Positions 54,306 to 64,000 are shown, counted from the stretch's first letter. The stretch is 64,000 nt of DNA from Methylobacterium soli (GCF_008806385.1 NZ_VZZK01000008.1:124001-188000); one strand, 5' to 3'. Program-made: numbers and translations. The notes: a model not told the origin generated them from the sequence alone.

Positions 54306-54629
54306 TTACAAACCCGCGAGCGGAAACACCGCGAGGGCGGCGAGCAGAGCCGCCCCGGCGAAGAGGGTGGTCCAGACCGCCTTCTCGCGCATGCGCGGCA
54401 GGGCGGGCGCCCCGAGATCCTGCCCGGGCACGATGCGCTCGGCCCGCGTCTCGGGCTGGTTGCGCAGCGGCAGGATCGCGAAAAGCAGCGTCCACCACAG
54501 GACGAAGTAGAGGGCGATGGCGCCCCCCACCGTGAGCTTGAACAGGCCCACCGCCACCGCGATGAAGGCGGCGGCCAGCGCGACCACGGTCGCGAGCGTG
54601 CGCGGGGTGGTGCGGGCGAGCGCGTGCAT
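54306..54629 (-). CDS. DUF1467 family membrane protein
   Basis: A protein of 107 residues with two or three membrane segments (LATVVALAAAFIAVAVGLF, AIALYFVLWWTLLFAILPL and WTTLFAGAALLAALAVFP). FVLWWTLLFAILPLR and VPGQDLGAPALPR are hallmarks of DUF1467, an alphaproteobacterial family of unknown function that is regularly beside mce and proS, as here. GGGAG eight bases before the ATG at 54629 supports this start. Confidence 0.88.
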   Translation of the reverse strand: MHALARTTPRTLATVVALAAAFIAVAVGLFKLTVGGAIALYFVLWWTLLFAILPLRNQPETRAERIVPGQDLGAPALPRMREKAVWTTLFAGAALLAALAVFPLAGL

Positions 54630-54652
54630 CGGATGATCTCCCACGAGGCCGG

Positions 54653-55057
54653 TCAGACCTGCTCCAGCTCGGTCAGGGTGCCGAGGAAGTCCTTCGGGTG
54701 CAGGAACAGGACCGGCTTGCCGTGGGCACCGATGCGGGGCTCGCCGGTGCCGAGCACCCGGGCGCCCTGCGCCTTGAGCGTGTCGCGGGCGGCCAGGATG
54801 TCGTCGACCTCGTAGCAGACGTGGTGGACGCCGCCGCCGGGATTGCGCTCGACGAAGCTCGCGATCGGCGAGTTCTCGCCCAGCGGCGCCATCAGCTCGA
54901 CCTTGCTGTTGGGCAATTCCACGAACACGACCGTGACGCCGTGCTCGGGCTGCGGCAGGGGCTCGGAGATCTTCGCCCCCAGCGTGTCCCGGTAGACGGC
55001 GCAGGCCGCTTCGAGATCGCGCACCGCGATGGCCACGTGGTTGAGCCGGCCGATCAT
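54653..55057 (-). CDS. mce: methylmalonyl-CoA epimerase
   Basis: A protein of 134 residues of the vicinal oxygen chelate fold. LNHVAIAVRDLEAACAVYRD (starts near 5), FVELPNSKVELMAPLG, and GGGVHHVCYEVDDI hold the metal-binding histidines and glutamate. It converts the two stereoisomers of methylmalonyl-CoA and so serves propionyl-CoA and, in methylotrophs, the ethylmalonyl-CoA pathway. GGGAG eight bases before the ATG sets the start. Between RNase J and DUF1467 genes, the usual alphaproteobacterial order. Confidence 0.93.
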   Translation of the reverse strand: MIGRLNHVAIAVRDLEAACAVYRDTLGAKISEPLPQPEHGVTVVFVELPNSKVELMAPLGENSPIASFVERNPGGGVHHVCYEVDDILAARDTLKAQGARVLGTGEPRIGAHGKPVLFLHPKDFLGTLTELEQV

Positions 55058-55136
55058 TGTCTCGCTCCCTGTCCTTCGCGTTCCTGCCGCGGCACGCGCC
55101 TGTCCGATCATCCGGAGACGCGTGCCGCAGCTCCTA

Positions 55137-56810
55137 TCACACCTCGACCACCTGCACGTGGCAGGCGGGCTTCTTGCCCCAGGTCTCGTTGACGGCCGAG
55201 CGGACGGCGCGGTCGACCGCCTTCTCGACAGCCTCCGAATCCCGGCGCTTGCCCTTCGAGAGGCCCGAGAGGGTGCGGCCGACGGTCTCCACCACCGTGT
55301 CGAGGAGCGGCTGGCCGCCGCGCCCGCGATTGGGCAGGCCGATGATGTCGATGGCGGGCTCGCCCAGGACCTCGCCGGTCTCGTCGATGGCGATGGCGAC
55401 CGAGACGAGGCCGGCCTGGGCGAGCTTGCGCCGCTCGGGGATCGCCCGGTCGCGGTCGTCGATCAGGACGTTGCCGTCCTTGTAGAGGCGCCCGGCCTTG
55501 ACGTGATCGACCACCTCGGCCTTGCCGGGCGCCAGCCGGATCAGGCTGCCGTTGCGGGCCTTGACGACGTTCTGGACGCCCTGCGCCCGGGCGAAGCGCG
55601 CGTGCTCGTCGAGGTGGAGGGCCTCGCCATGGACCGGGATCGCCGTCTGCGGCCGGGTCCAGGCATACATCTCGGCCATCTCGTCGCGGCGCGGGTGGCC
55701 GGAGACGTGGACGAGCTCGGTCCGGTCCGTGACCACCTCGACGCCCTGGTTGATCAGGTCGTTGATGATGGAGCCGACTTCCCGCTCGTTGCCGGGAATC
55801 GCCCGGGAGGAGAAGATCACCCGGTCGCCCGACGCCAGGGTGACGTCCGGGTGGTCCTTGCGGGAGACCCGAGCCAGCGCCGCCCGCGGCTCGCCCTGCG
55901 AGCCGGTGAGCAGCGTCACGACCTTCTCGCGCGGCAGGTAGCCGTAGCTGTCGGCGGAGCGGAAATCGGGCAGGCCGTCGAGGAAGCCGCATTCGCGGGC
56001 GACGTCGATCACCCGGTCCATGGCCCGGCCCACCGCGATGACCTCGCGCCCGCAGGCCTTGGCGGCCTCTGCCACCGCGCGGATGCGGGCGACGTTCGAC
56101 GCGAAGGTCGTCACCGCGACCCGGTGCGGCGCCTCGGCGATGAGGCGGCTCAGGGTGGCGGCGACCTCGGCCTCGCTCGGGGAGCGCCCCTCGCGCACGA
56201 CGTTGGTGGAATCGCAGACCATCGCCAGGATGCCCTCGTCGCCGAGCGCCCGGAAGGCCGATTCCTCGGTGACGTCGCCGAGGATCGGGGTCGCGTCGAG
56301 CTTCCAGTCGCCGGTGTGGAGCACGAGCCCGTGGGCGGTGCGGATCGCCACCGCGTTCGATTCGGGGATCGAGTGCGAGACCGGCACGAAATCGATCTCG
56401 AACGGCCCGAGCGTGACCCGGCGACCGGGCTTGATCTCGCGCAGCTCCACCTTCGGCGCGCCGGGCTCGCCGAGGCGGCGCGTTTCCAGGAGGCTCTTGG
56501 CGAAGCGCGTGGCGTAGACCGGCACCTTCAGGCGCGGCCACAGCTCGCTGATCGCCCCGATATGGTCCTCGTGCGCGTGCGTGATGAAGATGCCGAGCAG
56601 ATCGGCCTTGCGCTCCTCGATGAAGGACAGGTCCGGGAACATGAGGTCGATGCCCGGCATCGCCTCCTCGCCCGCGAAACCCATCCCGCAATCGACCATG
56701 ATCCATTTCCGGCGCTTCTCCGGGCCGAAGCCGTAGAGCGCCGCGTTCATGCCGATCTCGCCCACCCCGCCGAGCGGCAGGAAGACGAGCTCGTCTTGGC
56801 CCATCGTCAT
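55137..56810 (-). CDS. rnj: ribonuclease J
   Basis: A protein of 557 residues of the metallo-beta-lactamase/beta-CASP family. FITHAHEDHIGAISELW holds the zinc ligands HxHxDH, VLHTGDWKLD the next aspartate, VCDSTNVVREGRSPSE and VHVSGHPRRDEM the beta-CASP motifs. RNase J acts as a 5' exonuclease and endonuclease on mRNA and rRNA. ATG 56810 and 56804 are both possible. It follows birA by 16 bases. Confidence 0.95.
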   Translation of the reverse strand: MTMGQDELVFLPLGGVGEIGMNAALYGFGPEKRRKWIMVDCGMGFAGEEAMPGIDLMFPDLSFIEERKADLLGIFITHAHEDHIGAISELWPRLKVPVYATRFAKSLLETRRLGEPGAPKVELREIKPGRRVTLGPFEIDFVPVSHSIPESNAVAIRTAHGLVLHTGDWKLDATPILGDVTEESAFRALGDEGILAMVCDSTNVVREGRSPSEAEVAATLSRLIAEAPHRVAVTTFASNVARIRAVAEAAKACGREVIAVGRAMDRVIDVARECGFLDGLPDFRSADSYGYLPREKVVTLLTGSQGEPRAALARVSRKDHPDVTLASGDRVIFSSRAIPGNEREVGSIINDLINQGVEVVTDRTELVHVSGHPRRDEMAEMYAWTRPQTAIPVHGEALHLDEHARFARAQGVQNVVKARNGSLIRLAPGKAEVVDHVKAGRLYKDGNVLIDDRDRAIPERRKLAQAGLVSVAIAIDETGEVLGEPAIDIIGLPNRGRGGQPLLDTVVETVGRTLSGLSKGKRRDSEAVEKAVDRAVRSAVNETWGKKPACHVQVVEV

Positions 56811-56826
56811 TCTGTTCAATCCAACG

Positions 56827-57636
56827 TCATGCCGCCGTCGCGGCCGTCCCAAAATGCACCTCGCCCGCCGTCACGGTTCTGCGCGTACCATCCGGGGCGA
56901 GGATAACGAGCCGCCCCCCCTCGTCGATCGTCTCGAACAGGCCTTCCAGCGTCTCCGCGCCGGACCGGACCGCGACCCGCGACCCCAGGCCCGAGGCCCG
57001 CGCCAGCCAGCGGGCGCGGATGCCTTCGAAATTCCGTGCGCGATTCCAGATGCGCGCCGTCTCGGTGACATGAATCGACAGGTATTCAAGGACTTTCTCG
57101 GCCCCGACCCCGATCCCGAGCGCCGCCAGCGACGTCGCCGGATAGGCGAGGCCCTCGGGGGCCGCCGCCACGTTGACGCCGAAACCGATCACCACGGCCC
57201 GGCGCCCGCCCGGCAGGACCTCCGCCTCGAGCAGGATTCCGGCGAGCTTGGCGCTCCCGGCGAGCACGTCGTTGGGCCATTTCAGGGTGAAAGATCGTGC
57301 GTCCGGGCCGTTCGCGAAGCCCGGCACGGTGCCGCAGGCCTGATCGAGGGCCCCCGCCAGCGCCACGCCGGCCACGAAGCCGAGGGTCGCGACGCGGTCG
57401 GGCTCGATGCCGCCGACCGGCCAGAGCAGGCTCGCCGCGAGATTGCCGGGGAGCGACGTCCAGGCATTGCCGCGCCGGCCCCGCCCCGCTTCCTGGCTTT
57501 TGGCCACGATCCAGAGCGGACCGCTCTCGCCGGCACGCGCCCGCTCCATCGCCTCGGTGTTGGTCGAGGCGAGACTGTCATGGACGTGCAGGCGGTGCCC
57601 GTCGGCCCGGGCCGCATCGCTGAGGCGGTAGTTCAA
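56827..57636 (-). CDS. birA: biotin--[acetyl-CoA-carboxylase] ligase BirA
   Basis: A protein of 269 residues. DSLASTNTEAMERARAGE near residue 20, KSQEAGRGRRGNAWTS (adenylate loop) near 46, LKWPNDVLAGSAKLAGIL near 118 and GFGVNVA are the signatures of biotin protein ligase. No N-terminal helix-turn-helix is present, so this form does not act as a repressor. It attaches biotin to carboxylase carrier domains. It comes four bases after nuoN on the same strand, the order nuoN-birA-rnj being common in alphaproteobacteria. Confidence 0.95.
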   Translation of the reverse strand: MNYRLSDAARADGHRLHVHDSLASTNTEAMERARAGESGPLWIVAKSQEAGRGRRGNAWTSLPGNLAASLLWPVGGIEPDRVATLGFVAGVALAGALDQACGTVPGFANGPDARSFTLKWPNDVLAGSAKLAGILLEAEVLPGGRRAVVIGFGVNVAAAPEGLAYPATSLAALGIGVGAEKVLEYLSIHVTETARIWNRARNFEGIRARWLARASGLGSRVAVRSGAETLEGLFETIDEGGRLVILAPDGTRRTVTAGEVHFGTAATAA

Positions 57637-57640
57637 TGCG

Positions 57641-59086
57641 CTAGAACAGCGACTTGGCCGCGGCCCCGGCGGCCCCCACGAGCGGGGCCGGCAGGAGCCA
57701 GAACAGGATCACGACGACGCTGGAGATCGCGAGCACGATCCGCAGGCCCGGCGCCATCGCCTCGTAGGGCGCGCGCGCCTCGTCGAAATACATCACCTTG
57801 ACGATGCGCAGGTAGTAATAGGCGCCGACGACGCTCGTCACCACGCCGATCACCGCGAGCGCCACGAGCCCCGCCTTGATGGCGGCGGCGAAGACGTAGA
57901 ACTTGGCGAAGAAGCCGGCGAGCGGCGGGATGCCGGCGAGCGAGAACATCATCGCGGCGAGGCAGAAGGCCAGGACCGGATGCGTCCGCGACAGGCCGGA
58001 CAGGTCGTCGATGGTCTCGAACATCTCGTTGCGACGGCGCAGCGAGAGGATGACCGCGAAGGCGCCGAGCGTCATGGCGAGGTAGATGATCATGTAGATC
58101 ACCACGCCGCGGACGCCTTCCTCCGAGCCCGCCGCGAGGCCGATCAGCGCGTAGCCGATATTGCCGATGGAGGAATAGGCCATCAGGCGCTTGATGTTGC
58201 GCTGGCCGATCGCCGCGAAGGAGCCGAGCGCCATCGAGGCGATCGCGATGAAGATGATGATCTGCTGCCAGATCGCGGTCACGTCCGGGAAGGCGCCGAT
58301 GAAGAGCCGCACCGTCATGGCGACCGCCGCCATCTTGGGCGCCGAGGCGAAGAAGGCGGTGACCGGCGTCGGCGAGCCTTCGTAGACGTCGGGCGTCCAC
58401 ATGTGGAACGGCACGGCCGACATCTTGAAGGCGACGCCGGCGGCCACGAACACGATGCCCAGCACGATGCCGAAGCCCGGGTCCCCGTGCAGCGCCGAGA
58501 CGATGCCGGGGAACGAGACGGTGCCGGTGAAGCCGTAGACGAGGGAGGCCCCGTAGAGCAGCATGCCCGACGAGAGGGCGCCGAGGACGAAGTACTTGAG
58601 CCCCGCCTCCGTCGACTTGAGGTCGTCCCGGTGGAAGGCCGCGATGACGTAGGCCGCGAGCGATTGCAGCTCGAGCCCGAGATAGAGGGCGATCAGGTCG
58701 TTGGCCGAGGCCATCACCATCATGCCGATGGTGCAGAGCAGGATCAGGACCGGGAACTCGAACCGGTCGATGCGCTCGCGCTGGAAATAGTCGCGCGAGA
58801 GCAGGATCGTGGCGGCCGAGCCGAGCAGGACCAGGCCCTTCATCACCCGCGAGAACGCGTCCGAGATGAAGGCGCCCGACAGGGTCGTAACCTTCATGCC
58901 GGCCGGCTGGGTCACGACCACGAAGAAGGCGAGGACGAGGAGCAGCAGCGCCCCGACATTGACGCCCTCGACGGAGCGCTCGCCCCGGAAGGCGCCGTAG
59001 AGGATCAGCACCAGTACGCCGACGCTGAGGATCAGCTCCGGCAGCAGCGGCGCGAGGGTGGGCAGGACGGAATGTGCGGCGGTCAT
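57641..59086 (-). CDS. nuoN: NADH-quinone oxidoreductase subunit N
   Basis: A protein of 481 residues with about 14 membrane segments, one of the three antiporter-like subunits of complex I. It carries LYLGLELQSLAAYVIAAF near residue 125, FKMSAVPFHMWTPDVYEG near 220 and NIKRLMAYSSIGNIGYAL near 300, where the conserved lysines and glutamate lie. It pumps protons in the membrane arm. ATG 59095 is the alternative start. It follows nuoM by 14 bases. Confidence 0.95.
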   Translation of the reverse strand: MTAAHSVLPTLAPLLPELILSVGVLVLILYGAFRGERSVEGVNVGALLLLVLAFFVVVTQPAGMKVTTLSGAFISDAFSRVMKGLVLLGSAATILLSRDYFQRERIDRFEFPVLILLCTIGMMVMASANDLIALYLGLELQSLAAYVIAAFHRDDLKSTEAGLKYFVLGALSSGMLLYGASLVYGFTGTVSFPGIVSALHGDPGFGIVLGIVFVAAGVAFKMSAVPFHMWTPDVYEGSPTPVTAFFASAPKMAAVAMTVRLFIGAFPDVTAIWQQIIIFIAIASMALGSFAAIGQRNIKRLMAYSSIGNIGYALIGLAAGSEEGVRGVVIYMIIYLAMTLGAFAVILSLRRRNEMFETIDDLSGLSRTHPVLAFCLAAMMFSLAGIPPLAGFFAKFYVFAAAIKAGLVALAVIGVVTSVVGAYYYLRIVKVMYFDEARAPYEAMAPGLRIVLAISSVVVILFWLLPAPLVGAAGAAAKSLF

Positions 59087-59100
59087 CGGTCCCATACCGG

Positions 59101-60621
59101 TTAGCGCGCGATCGGCAGCGCGGCGGCCGCGGTCTGCGTGTTCGAGAGAGCGGTCCGGATGCTCGTCATCAGGGCCTCGGTGGAGGGCGCGAATGTGTCG
59201 AGGATCGGGGCCGGATGCACGCCGTAATAGATCGTCAGCGCGACGAGGGGCGCGATGATGAGCTTCTCACGATTGTCGAGATCCAGGATGCCCTGGAGCG
59301 AGGGCTTCTCGAGCTTGCCGTAGATCACCCGGGCGTAGAGCCAGAGCGCGTAGGCCGCCGACAGGATGATGCCGAAGACCGAGAAGAACGCCACCGTCGG
59401 GTTCGCCTTGAAGGCCCCCGTCATCGCCAGGAACTCGCCGACGAAGCCCGAGGTGCCGGGCAGGCCGACATTGGCCATGGTGAACACCATCATGGCGACC
59501 GCGTAGAGCGGCATCCGCTTCACGAGGCCCCCGTAGGCGGCGATCTCGCGGGTGTGCATCCGGTCGTAGACGACGCCGACGCAGAGGAAGAGCGCGCCCG
59601 ACACGATCCCGTGCGAGATCATCAGGAAGAGCGCGCCCTGGATGCCCTGCTCGTTCATGGTGAACAGGCCGAGGGTGACGAAGCCCATATGGGCGACCGA
59701 CGAGTAGGCGATGAGCTTCTTGATGTCGGTCTGCATCATCGCGATCAGCGAGGTGAAGATGATCGCGATGACCGAGAGGGCGAAGACGAGGGGCGCGAAC
59801 AGGTGGCTCGCATCCGGGAACATCGGCAGCGAGACCCGGATGAAGCCGTAGCCGCCCATCTTGAGGAGGATGCCGGCCAGGATCACCGAGCCCGCCGTCG
59901 GCGCCTCCACGTGCGCGTCGGGGAGCCAGGTATGGACCGGCCACATCGGCATCTTCACCGCGAAGGAGGCGAAGAAGGCGAGCCAGAGCCAGGTCTGCAT
60001 CTGCGCGGGGAAGCGCGTCTGCAGCAGCGTCGGGATGTCGGTGGTGCCCGCGTGCCAGTACATCGCCATGATGGCGAGCAGCATCAGCACCGAGCCGAGC
60101 AGCGTGTAGAGGAAGAACTTGAAGCTCGCGTAGATGCGCCGCTTGCCGCCCCAGATCCCGATGATCAGGAACATCGGGATCAGGCCGGCCTCGAAGAACA
60201 GGTAGAACAGCACCAGGTCGAGGGCCTGGAACACGCCGATCATCGTGGTCTCGAGGACCAGGAAGGCGACGAAGTACTCCTTCACGCGGGTCTCGATGGC
60301 GTGCCACGAGGCGCCGATGCAGAACGGCATCAGGAAGGTGGTCAGCAGGATCAGCGGCATCGAGAAGCCGTCGACGCCGAGCTTGAACCGGATCGTGTCG
60401 GTGAGCCAGGCATGGCTCTCGACGAGCTGGAAGCTCGACGAGGTCGCGTCGTAGCGGCCCCAGGCCACCAGCGAGAGCAGGAAGGTGATGATCGTGGTCG
60501 CGAGCGCCGCCCAGCGGGCGTTGCGCTTCACGCTCTCCTCGTCGCCGTTCAGCGTCAGGATGAACGCCGCGCCGGCGAGCGGCACGATCAGCAGGCCGGA
60601 GAGGATGCCGAGGCCGAACAT
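59101..60621 (-). CDS. nuoM: NADH-quinone oxidoreductase subunit M
   Basis: A protein of 506 residues with 13-14 membrane segments. [20 protein letters not shown] near residue 135 holds the conserved glutamate, [20 protein letters not shown] near 220 the conserved lysine, and [17 protein letters not shown] near 295 is the next motif. It is an antiporter-like subunit of complex I. GGGAG before the ATG sets the start. It lies 82 bases after nuoL. Confidence 0.96.
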   Translation of the reverse strand: MFGLGILSGLLIVPLAGAAFILTLNGDEESVKRNARWAALATTIITFLLSLVAWGRYDATSSSFQLVESHAWLTDTIRFKLGVDGFSMPLILLTTFLMPFCIGASWHAIETRVKEYFVAFLVLETTMIGVFQALDLVLFYLFFEAGLIPMFLIIGIWGGKRRIYASFKFFLYTLLGSVLMLLAIMAMYWHAGTTDIPTLLQTRFPAQMQTWLWLAFFASFAVKMPMWPVHTWLPDAHVEAPTAGSVILAGILLKMGGYGFIRVSLPMFPDASHLFAPLVFALSVIAIIFTSLIAMMQTDIKKLIAYSSVAHMGFVTLGLFTMNEQGIQGALFLMISHGIVSGALFLCVGVVYDRMHTREIAAYGGLVKRMPLYAVAMMVFTMANVGLPGTSGFVGEFLAMTGAFKANPTVAFFSVFGIILSAAYALWLYARVIYGKLEKPSLQGILDLDNREKLIIAPLVALTIYYGVHPAPILDTFAPSTEALMTSIRTALSNTQTAAAALPIAR

Positions 60622-60703
60622 CAGCGGGTGCTCCCGTTTGTCTTCTTATGGCCGCCGGCCGCGACGGGCCGACGGCATCCGCCGCGTGTCTGAGCGCAGG
60701 GCA

Positions 60704-62860
60704 TCAGTGACCGCCCTTCGGCAGGCCGGTCATCAGGTACCAGCTGATCAGGCCCGCGACGCCGACCAGCATCACGAAGGCGTAGTGGTAGACGTAGCCG
60801 GTCTGGAGGCGGACCACGCCGCGGGTCACGTCGACCACCCGGGCCGCGATGCCGTTCGGGCCGAGGCCGTCGATGACGCGCCCGTCGCCCTCCTTCCAGA
60901 GGAACTTGCCGAAATCCTTGGCCGGGCGGACGAAGATCCGGTCGTAGATCTCGTCGAAATACCACTTGTTGAGGAGGAAGCGGTACAGGACCGGCTGCTG
61001 CGCGGCGAGCTGGCCCGGCAGCGCGGGCCGGCGGATATACATCCAGAAGGCGACCAGGAACCCGAGCACCAGCATCACGAAGGGCGAGGCGGAGACCCAG
61101 CCCGGCACGTGGTGGATGTCGTGCATGATGTGGTTGTCCGGGCCATGCGCCAGCGCGTGGCCCCAGAACGCCTCCATGCCCTCGCCGATGAAGCGGTCCT
61201 TGAAGATCAGGCCGGCGAAGAGCGCCCCGAAGGCGAGCACCGCCAGGGGGATCGTCATGACGAGCGGGCTCTCGTGCGGCTTGTGCGCGGGGTGGTCGTG
61301 GTGCTCGAGAGCGCTGTGGGAGACCGGCTCGACGTCGTGGCCCTTGTCGTCGTGGGCGACGCCCTCGTGGTGGCCCGGCAGGCCATCGGCCTCGTGCGCC
61401 GTAGCGGCGTGCGCCATGGAAGCTCGCGCAATGGCGGCGTGGGCGCCGTGCGCGTCAGCATGGGCGAGGGCCGGAGCGGCGTGCGCGTGGTCATCGTGGC
61501 CGTGGGCGCCGTGATCGGCCCAGCGGGCCGGCCCCTCGAAGGTCATGAAGAACAGGCGCCAGGAGTAGAACGAGGTGAAGAAGGCCGCGATCACGGTGGC
61601 CAGGAAGGCCAAGGTGTGGCCCGGCCGGGTCGAGGCATAGGCCGCCTCGATGATGGCGTCCTTCGAGTAATAGCCCGCCGTGAACGGGAAGCCGATCAGC
61701 GCGAGGGTGCCGATCGCCATCATGGCGGTGGTGAAGGGGATGTAGCGGCGCAGGTCCCCCATGTTCCGCATGTCCTGCTCGTGGTGCATCGCGTGGATGA
61801 CCGAGCCGGCCCCAAGGAACAGCAGCGCCTTGAAGAAGGCGTGGGTGAAGAGGTGGAAGATGCCGGCCGAGTAGGCGCCGACGCCGAGCGCCACGAACAT
61901 GTAGCCGAGCTGCGAGCAGGTCGAGTAGGCGATGACCCGCTTGATGTCGTTCTGCACGAGGCCGATCGTGGCGGCGAAGAAGGCCGTGATGCCGCCGATC
62001 ACCGTGACGACCACGAGGGCGTCGGGCGCCAGCTCGAAGAGCGGCGACAGGCGCGCCACCATGAACACGCCGGCCGTCACCATGGTGGCGGCGTGGATGA
62101 GGGCCGAGACCGGGGTCGGGCCCTCCATCGCGTCGGGCAGCCAGGTGTGCAGCAGGAACTGCGCCGACTTGCCCATCGCGCCCATGAACAGGAGCAGGCA
62201 GGCCAGCGTCAGGGCGTGCCAGTCATGGCCGAGGAAGTGGAAATGCGCGTCCTTGAGCTCGTCGACCCGCGGGAAGATGCCGTCGAAGGCGACCGAGCCG
62301 AACAGGACGAAGACCAGGAAGATGCCCAGCGAGAAGCCGAAATCGCCGACGCGGTTGACGATGAAGGCCTTCATGGCGGCGGCGTTGGCCGAGGGCTTCT
62401 CGTACCAGAAGCCGATCAGCAGGTAGGAGGCGAGGCCGACGCCCTCCCAGCCGAAGAACATCTGCACGAGGTTGTCGGCCGTCACCAGCATCAGCATCGC
62501 GAAGGTGAACAGCGACAGGTAGGCGAAGAAGCGCGGCCGGTGCGGATCCTCCTCCATGTAGCCGATGGAGTAGAGGTGAACGAGGGTCGAGACCGTGGTC
62601 ACGACGACGAGCATCACCCGGGTGAGCGTGTCGATGCGGAAGGCCCAGTCGACCGTGAGGTCGCCCGCCGTGAACCAGGTCGCGACCTGGACGCGGGTGG
62701 CGTGGTCGCCGCCCTCGAAGAACACGCCCCAGGAGAGCAGCGCCGCGAAGGCGAGGCAGCTCGTCGTCAGGTACTCGCAGGCGCGCGCCCCGAGCTGACG
62801 GCCGAACAGACCGGCGATCAGGGCGCCGATGAGGGGGAAGAAGACGATCGCGTGATACAT
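60704..62860 (-). CDS. nuoL: NADH-quinone oxidoreductase subunit L with a histidine-rich insert
   Basis: A protein of 718 residues, longer than usual. [18 protein letters not shown] near residue 135, [20 protein letters not shown] near 230 and [17 protein letters not shown] near 305 are core motifs of the distal antiporter-like subunit, and the long C-terminal lateral helix region follows. Between residues of about 447 and 530, after [15 protein letters not shown], lies a soluble insert of histidine, alanine and aspartate with many His-Ala and His-Asp pairs. It may bind metal or protons; other NuoL proteins usually have a short loop here. Hairpin-containing gap to nuoK upstream. Confidence 0.95.
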   Translation of the reverse strand: MYHAIVFFPLIGALIAGLFGRQLGARACEYLTTSCLAFAALLSWGVFFEGGDHATRVQVATWFTAGDLTVDWAFRIDTLTRVMLVVVTTVSTLVHLYSIGYMEEDPHRPRFFAYLSLFTFAMLMLVTADNLVQMFFGWEGVGLASYLLIGFWYEKPSANAAAMKAFIVNRVGDFGFSLGIFLVFVLFGSVAFDGIFPRVDELKDAHFHFLGHDWHALTLACLLLFMGAMGKSAQFLLHTWLPDAMEGPTPVSALIHAATMVTAGVFMVARLSPLFELAPDALVVVTVIGGITAFFAATIGLVQNDIKRVIAYSTCSQLGYMFVALGVGAYSAGIFHLFTHAFFKALLFLGAGSVIHAMHHEQDMRNMGDLRRYIPFTTAMMAIGTLALIGFPFTAGYYSKDAIIEAAYASTRPGHTLAFLATVIAAFFTSFYSWRLFFMTFEGPARWADHGAHGHDDHAHAAPALAHADAHGAHAAIARASMAHAATAHEADGLPGHHEGVAHDDKGHDVEPVSHSALEHHDHPAHKPHESPLVMTIPLAVLAFGALFAGLIFKDRFIGEGMEAFWGHALAHGPDNHIMHDIHHVPGWVSASPFVMLVLGFLVAFWMYIRRPALPGQLAAQQPVLYRFLLNKWYFDEIYDRIFVRPAKDFGKFLWKEGDGRVIDGLGPNGIAARVVDVTRGVVRLQTGYVYHYAFVMLVGVAGLISWYLMTGLPKGGH

Positions 62861-62884
62861 CGTTCTGTGTCAGTCCGGCCTCTC

Positions 62885-62904
62885 GGGGCGCCTCGCGGCG
62901 CCCC
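62885..62904. other. perfect hairpin between nuoK and nuoL
   Basis: GGGGCGCC (62885-62892), loop TCGC, GGCGCCCC (62897-62904). No T-run follows on either strand. It lies in the 95-base gap of one operon, so an RNA processing or stability role is more likely than termination. Confidence 0.5.
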
Positions 62905-62955
62905 CGTGAAGGTCCAAGGGGCGAAGGGCTTCGGGTTCGCGTCGGGTTCGCCGCG

Positions 62956-63261
62956 TCAGCCCTTCATCATGCTCACGTCCTCGACCGCGATGGAGCCGCG
63001 GTTGCGGAAGAACACGACCAGGATGGCGAGCCCGATCGCGGCCTCGGCGGCCGCGACCGTGAGGACGAACAGGGCGAAGACTTGGCCGGTGATGTCGTTG
63101 AGATGGGTCGAGAAGGCCACCAGGTTGATGTTCACGGCGAGCAGGATCAGCTCCACCGACATCAGGATCACGATGACGTTCTTGCGGTTGATGAAGATGC
63201 CCAGCACGCCCAGCGTGAACAGGATCGCGGCGACCGTGAGGTAGTGGCTCAGTCCGATCAT
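62956..63261 (-). CDS. nuoK: NADH-quinone oxidoreductase subunit K
   Basis: A protein of 101 residues with three membrane segments. [19 protein letters not shown] and [18 protein letters not shown] hold the two conserved glutamates of the NuoK helices in the proton path. Length and motif order are standard. It lies 55 bases after nuoJ. Confidence 0.97.
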   Translation of the reverse strand: MIGLSHYLTVAAILFTLGVLGIFINRKNVIVILMSVELILLAVNINLVAFSTHLNDITGQVFALFVLTVAAAEAAIGLAILVVFFRNRGSIAVEDVSMMKG

Positions 63262-63316
63262 CGTTCTTCCCGTGTCTCCACACGCACGCGCCTCGCCCCG
63301 CCTGGGGACGGACGAT

Positions 63317-63937
63317 TCAAACCTCGACGCCCTGGCGGGACGGGACCTTGCGGGTCTCGACGGCCATCGCCTGGGTGCGGGCGTTCTGGACCGCGATGTT
63401 CTGGCGCTTGACGCCCGGCCGGTCGCGGAGCGTAAGCACGATGGCGCCGATCATCGCGACGAGCAGCACGAGGCCGGCGATCTGGAAGAAATAGGCGTAT
63501 TCCGTGTAGAGGACCCGGCCGAGGGCGGCGGTGTTGGTGAAGCTGTCGTCCGCCGCGACATTGCCGAGCGGCGCCTGAACGAGGCCCGGATCGATGGTCC
63601 AGGAGCCGACGACGAGCAGCAGCTCGATCAGGAAGATCGCCCCGATCAGCCCGCCCACCGGCAGGTATTGCTGAAAACCCTGGCGCAGCTGCGCGAAATC
63701 CACATCGAGCATCATCACGACGAACAGGAACAGCACCGCGACGGCGCCCACGTAGACGACGATGAGGATCATCGCCAGGAACTCGGCGCCCATCAGCACG
63801 AACAGGCCGGCGGCGTTCACGAAGGCGAGGATCAGGAACAGCACCGACGCCACGGGATTGCGCGACGCGATCACCATGAAGCCGGAGGCGATCGCGACTC
63901 CGGCGAACAGGTAGAAGAAGGCAGCGGCTGCGGTCAT
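63317..63937 (-). CDS. nuoJ: NADH-quinone oxidoreductase subunit J
   Basis: A protein of 206 residues with five membrane segments. [18 protein letters not shown] and [21 protein letters not shown] (the second begins near 49, written here as in the family; the window has [17 protein letters not shown]) match NuoJ, including the conserved glutamate in GAEFLA. A hydrophilic tail of about 35 residues ends in PSRQGVEV. It is the first complete nuo gene at this edge; the rest of the operon should lie beyond 64000. Confidence 0.96.
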   Translation of the reverse strand: MTAAAAFFYLFAGVAIASGFMVIASRNPVASVLFLILAFVNAAGLFVLMGAEFLAMILIVVYVGAVAVLFLFVVMMLDVDFAQLRQGFQQYLPVGGLIGAIFLIELLLVVGSWTIDPGLVQAPLGNVAADDSFTNTAALGRVLYTEYAYFFQIAGLVLLVAMIGAIVLTLRDRPGVKRQNIAVQNARTQAMAVETRKVPSRQGVEV

Positions 63938-63949
63938 GCGATGTCAGGT

Positions 63950-64000
63950 TCAGCCGCGCGGGGCGGCCCCTTCTGCCTTGTGGGCCATCGGCCGCACCGG
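63950..64000 (-). CDS. 3' end of an upstream minus-strand gene (partial)
   Basis: Only the last 16 codons of a frame are seen, ending PVRPMAHKAEGAAPRG and TGA, 12 bases before nuoJ. By operon order nuoI is expected here, but this tail does not look like the usual NuoI C-terminus (ending in a DAPYR-like sequence), so it may be a tail extension of NuoI or a small gene between nuoI and nuoJ. Confidence 0.3.
   Translation of the reverse strand, partial: PVRPMAHKAEGAAPRG

Overview
The window is very GC-rich DNA with dense gene packing, GTG starts, and the gene order mce / DUF1467 / proS / lolC-lolD / dnaE next to a nuo operon. Together with the aerobic cob gene set, a BcsS-type protein and an FeS-type photolyase, this points to an alphaproteobacterium of the Hyphomicrobiales, most likely Methylobacterium or a close relative. 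The genus is inferred from family composition and synteny, not from a marker gene.

Layout. 1-2312: the start of a malonyl-CoA decarboxylase gene (cut by the window edge), a small conserved-looking protein and an MFS exporter. 2316-21532: a nearly complete aerobic (late cobalt insertion) cobalamin island. It holds cobC, cobD, cobQ, cobO and cobP, then a cobalamin riboswitch that heads a tightly coupled run cbtB-cbtA-DUF1636-cobW-cobN-cobG-cobH-cobI-cobJ, then cobK on the other strand and cobL-cobE-cobM-cobB. Cobalt uptake (CbtAB), cobalt handling (CobW, DUF1636), corrin ring synthesis, chelation (CobN) and the late adenosylation, amidation and aminopropanol steps are therefore side by side. 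cobF, cobA, cobS, cobT, cobU and cobV are not in the window. 21533-28366: an XRE regulator, an ABM-type (possibly haem-degrading) monooxygenase, an exopolysaccharide-initiating sugar transferase, a Zur-like regulator divergent from a zinc ABC transporter (znuC, znuB, plus an overlapping 44-residue ORF), and ExoD.

28637-33658: an isolated bcsS gene, a light-related cassette (FeS-type photolyase, an SDR protein that lacks the catalytic tyrosine, a formyltransferase-like protein, DUF2256), then three copies of a palindromic intergenic element. 33659-36306: a four-gene molybdenum-cofactor maturation operon of the MocA/XdhC type. 36541-42620: a branched-chain amino acid binding protein, a second-type IF-1, topoisomerase IV subunit A, RecO, a lipoprotein and ChaC. 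42643-57636: dnaE, a 34-residue membrane protein behind a LexA-type box, a glycosyltransferase, a DsbA-like protein, lolD, lolC, proS, a candidate small RNA with promoter and terminator, a sugar MFS transporter, DUF1467, mce, RNase J and birA. 57641-63937: nuoN, nuoM, nuoL, nuoK, nuoJ (minus strand).

The most notable signals are (i) a tiny membrane protein gene with a GTTC-N7-GTTC operator, resembling an SOS-induced division inhibitor; (ii) a plus-strand transcript unit with a good promoter and a strong terminator but no ORF; (iii) a degenerate copy of the intergenic palindromic element read in frame inside cobG; (iv) short tandem repeats at several gene ends and starts, two of which duplicate a stop codon; (v) the photolyase cassette with a tyrosine-less SDR; and (vi) a histidine-rich loop of about 80 residues in NuoL.
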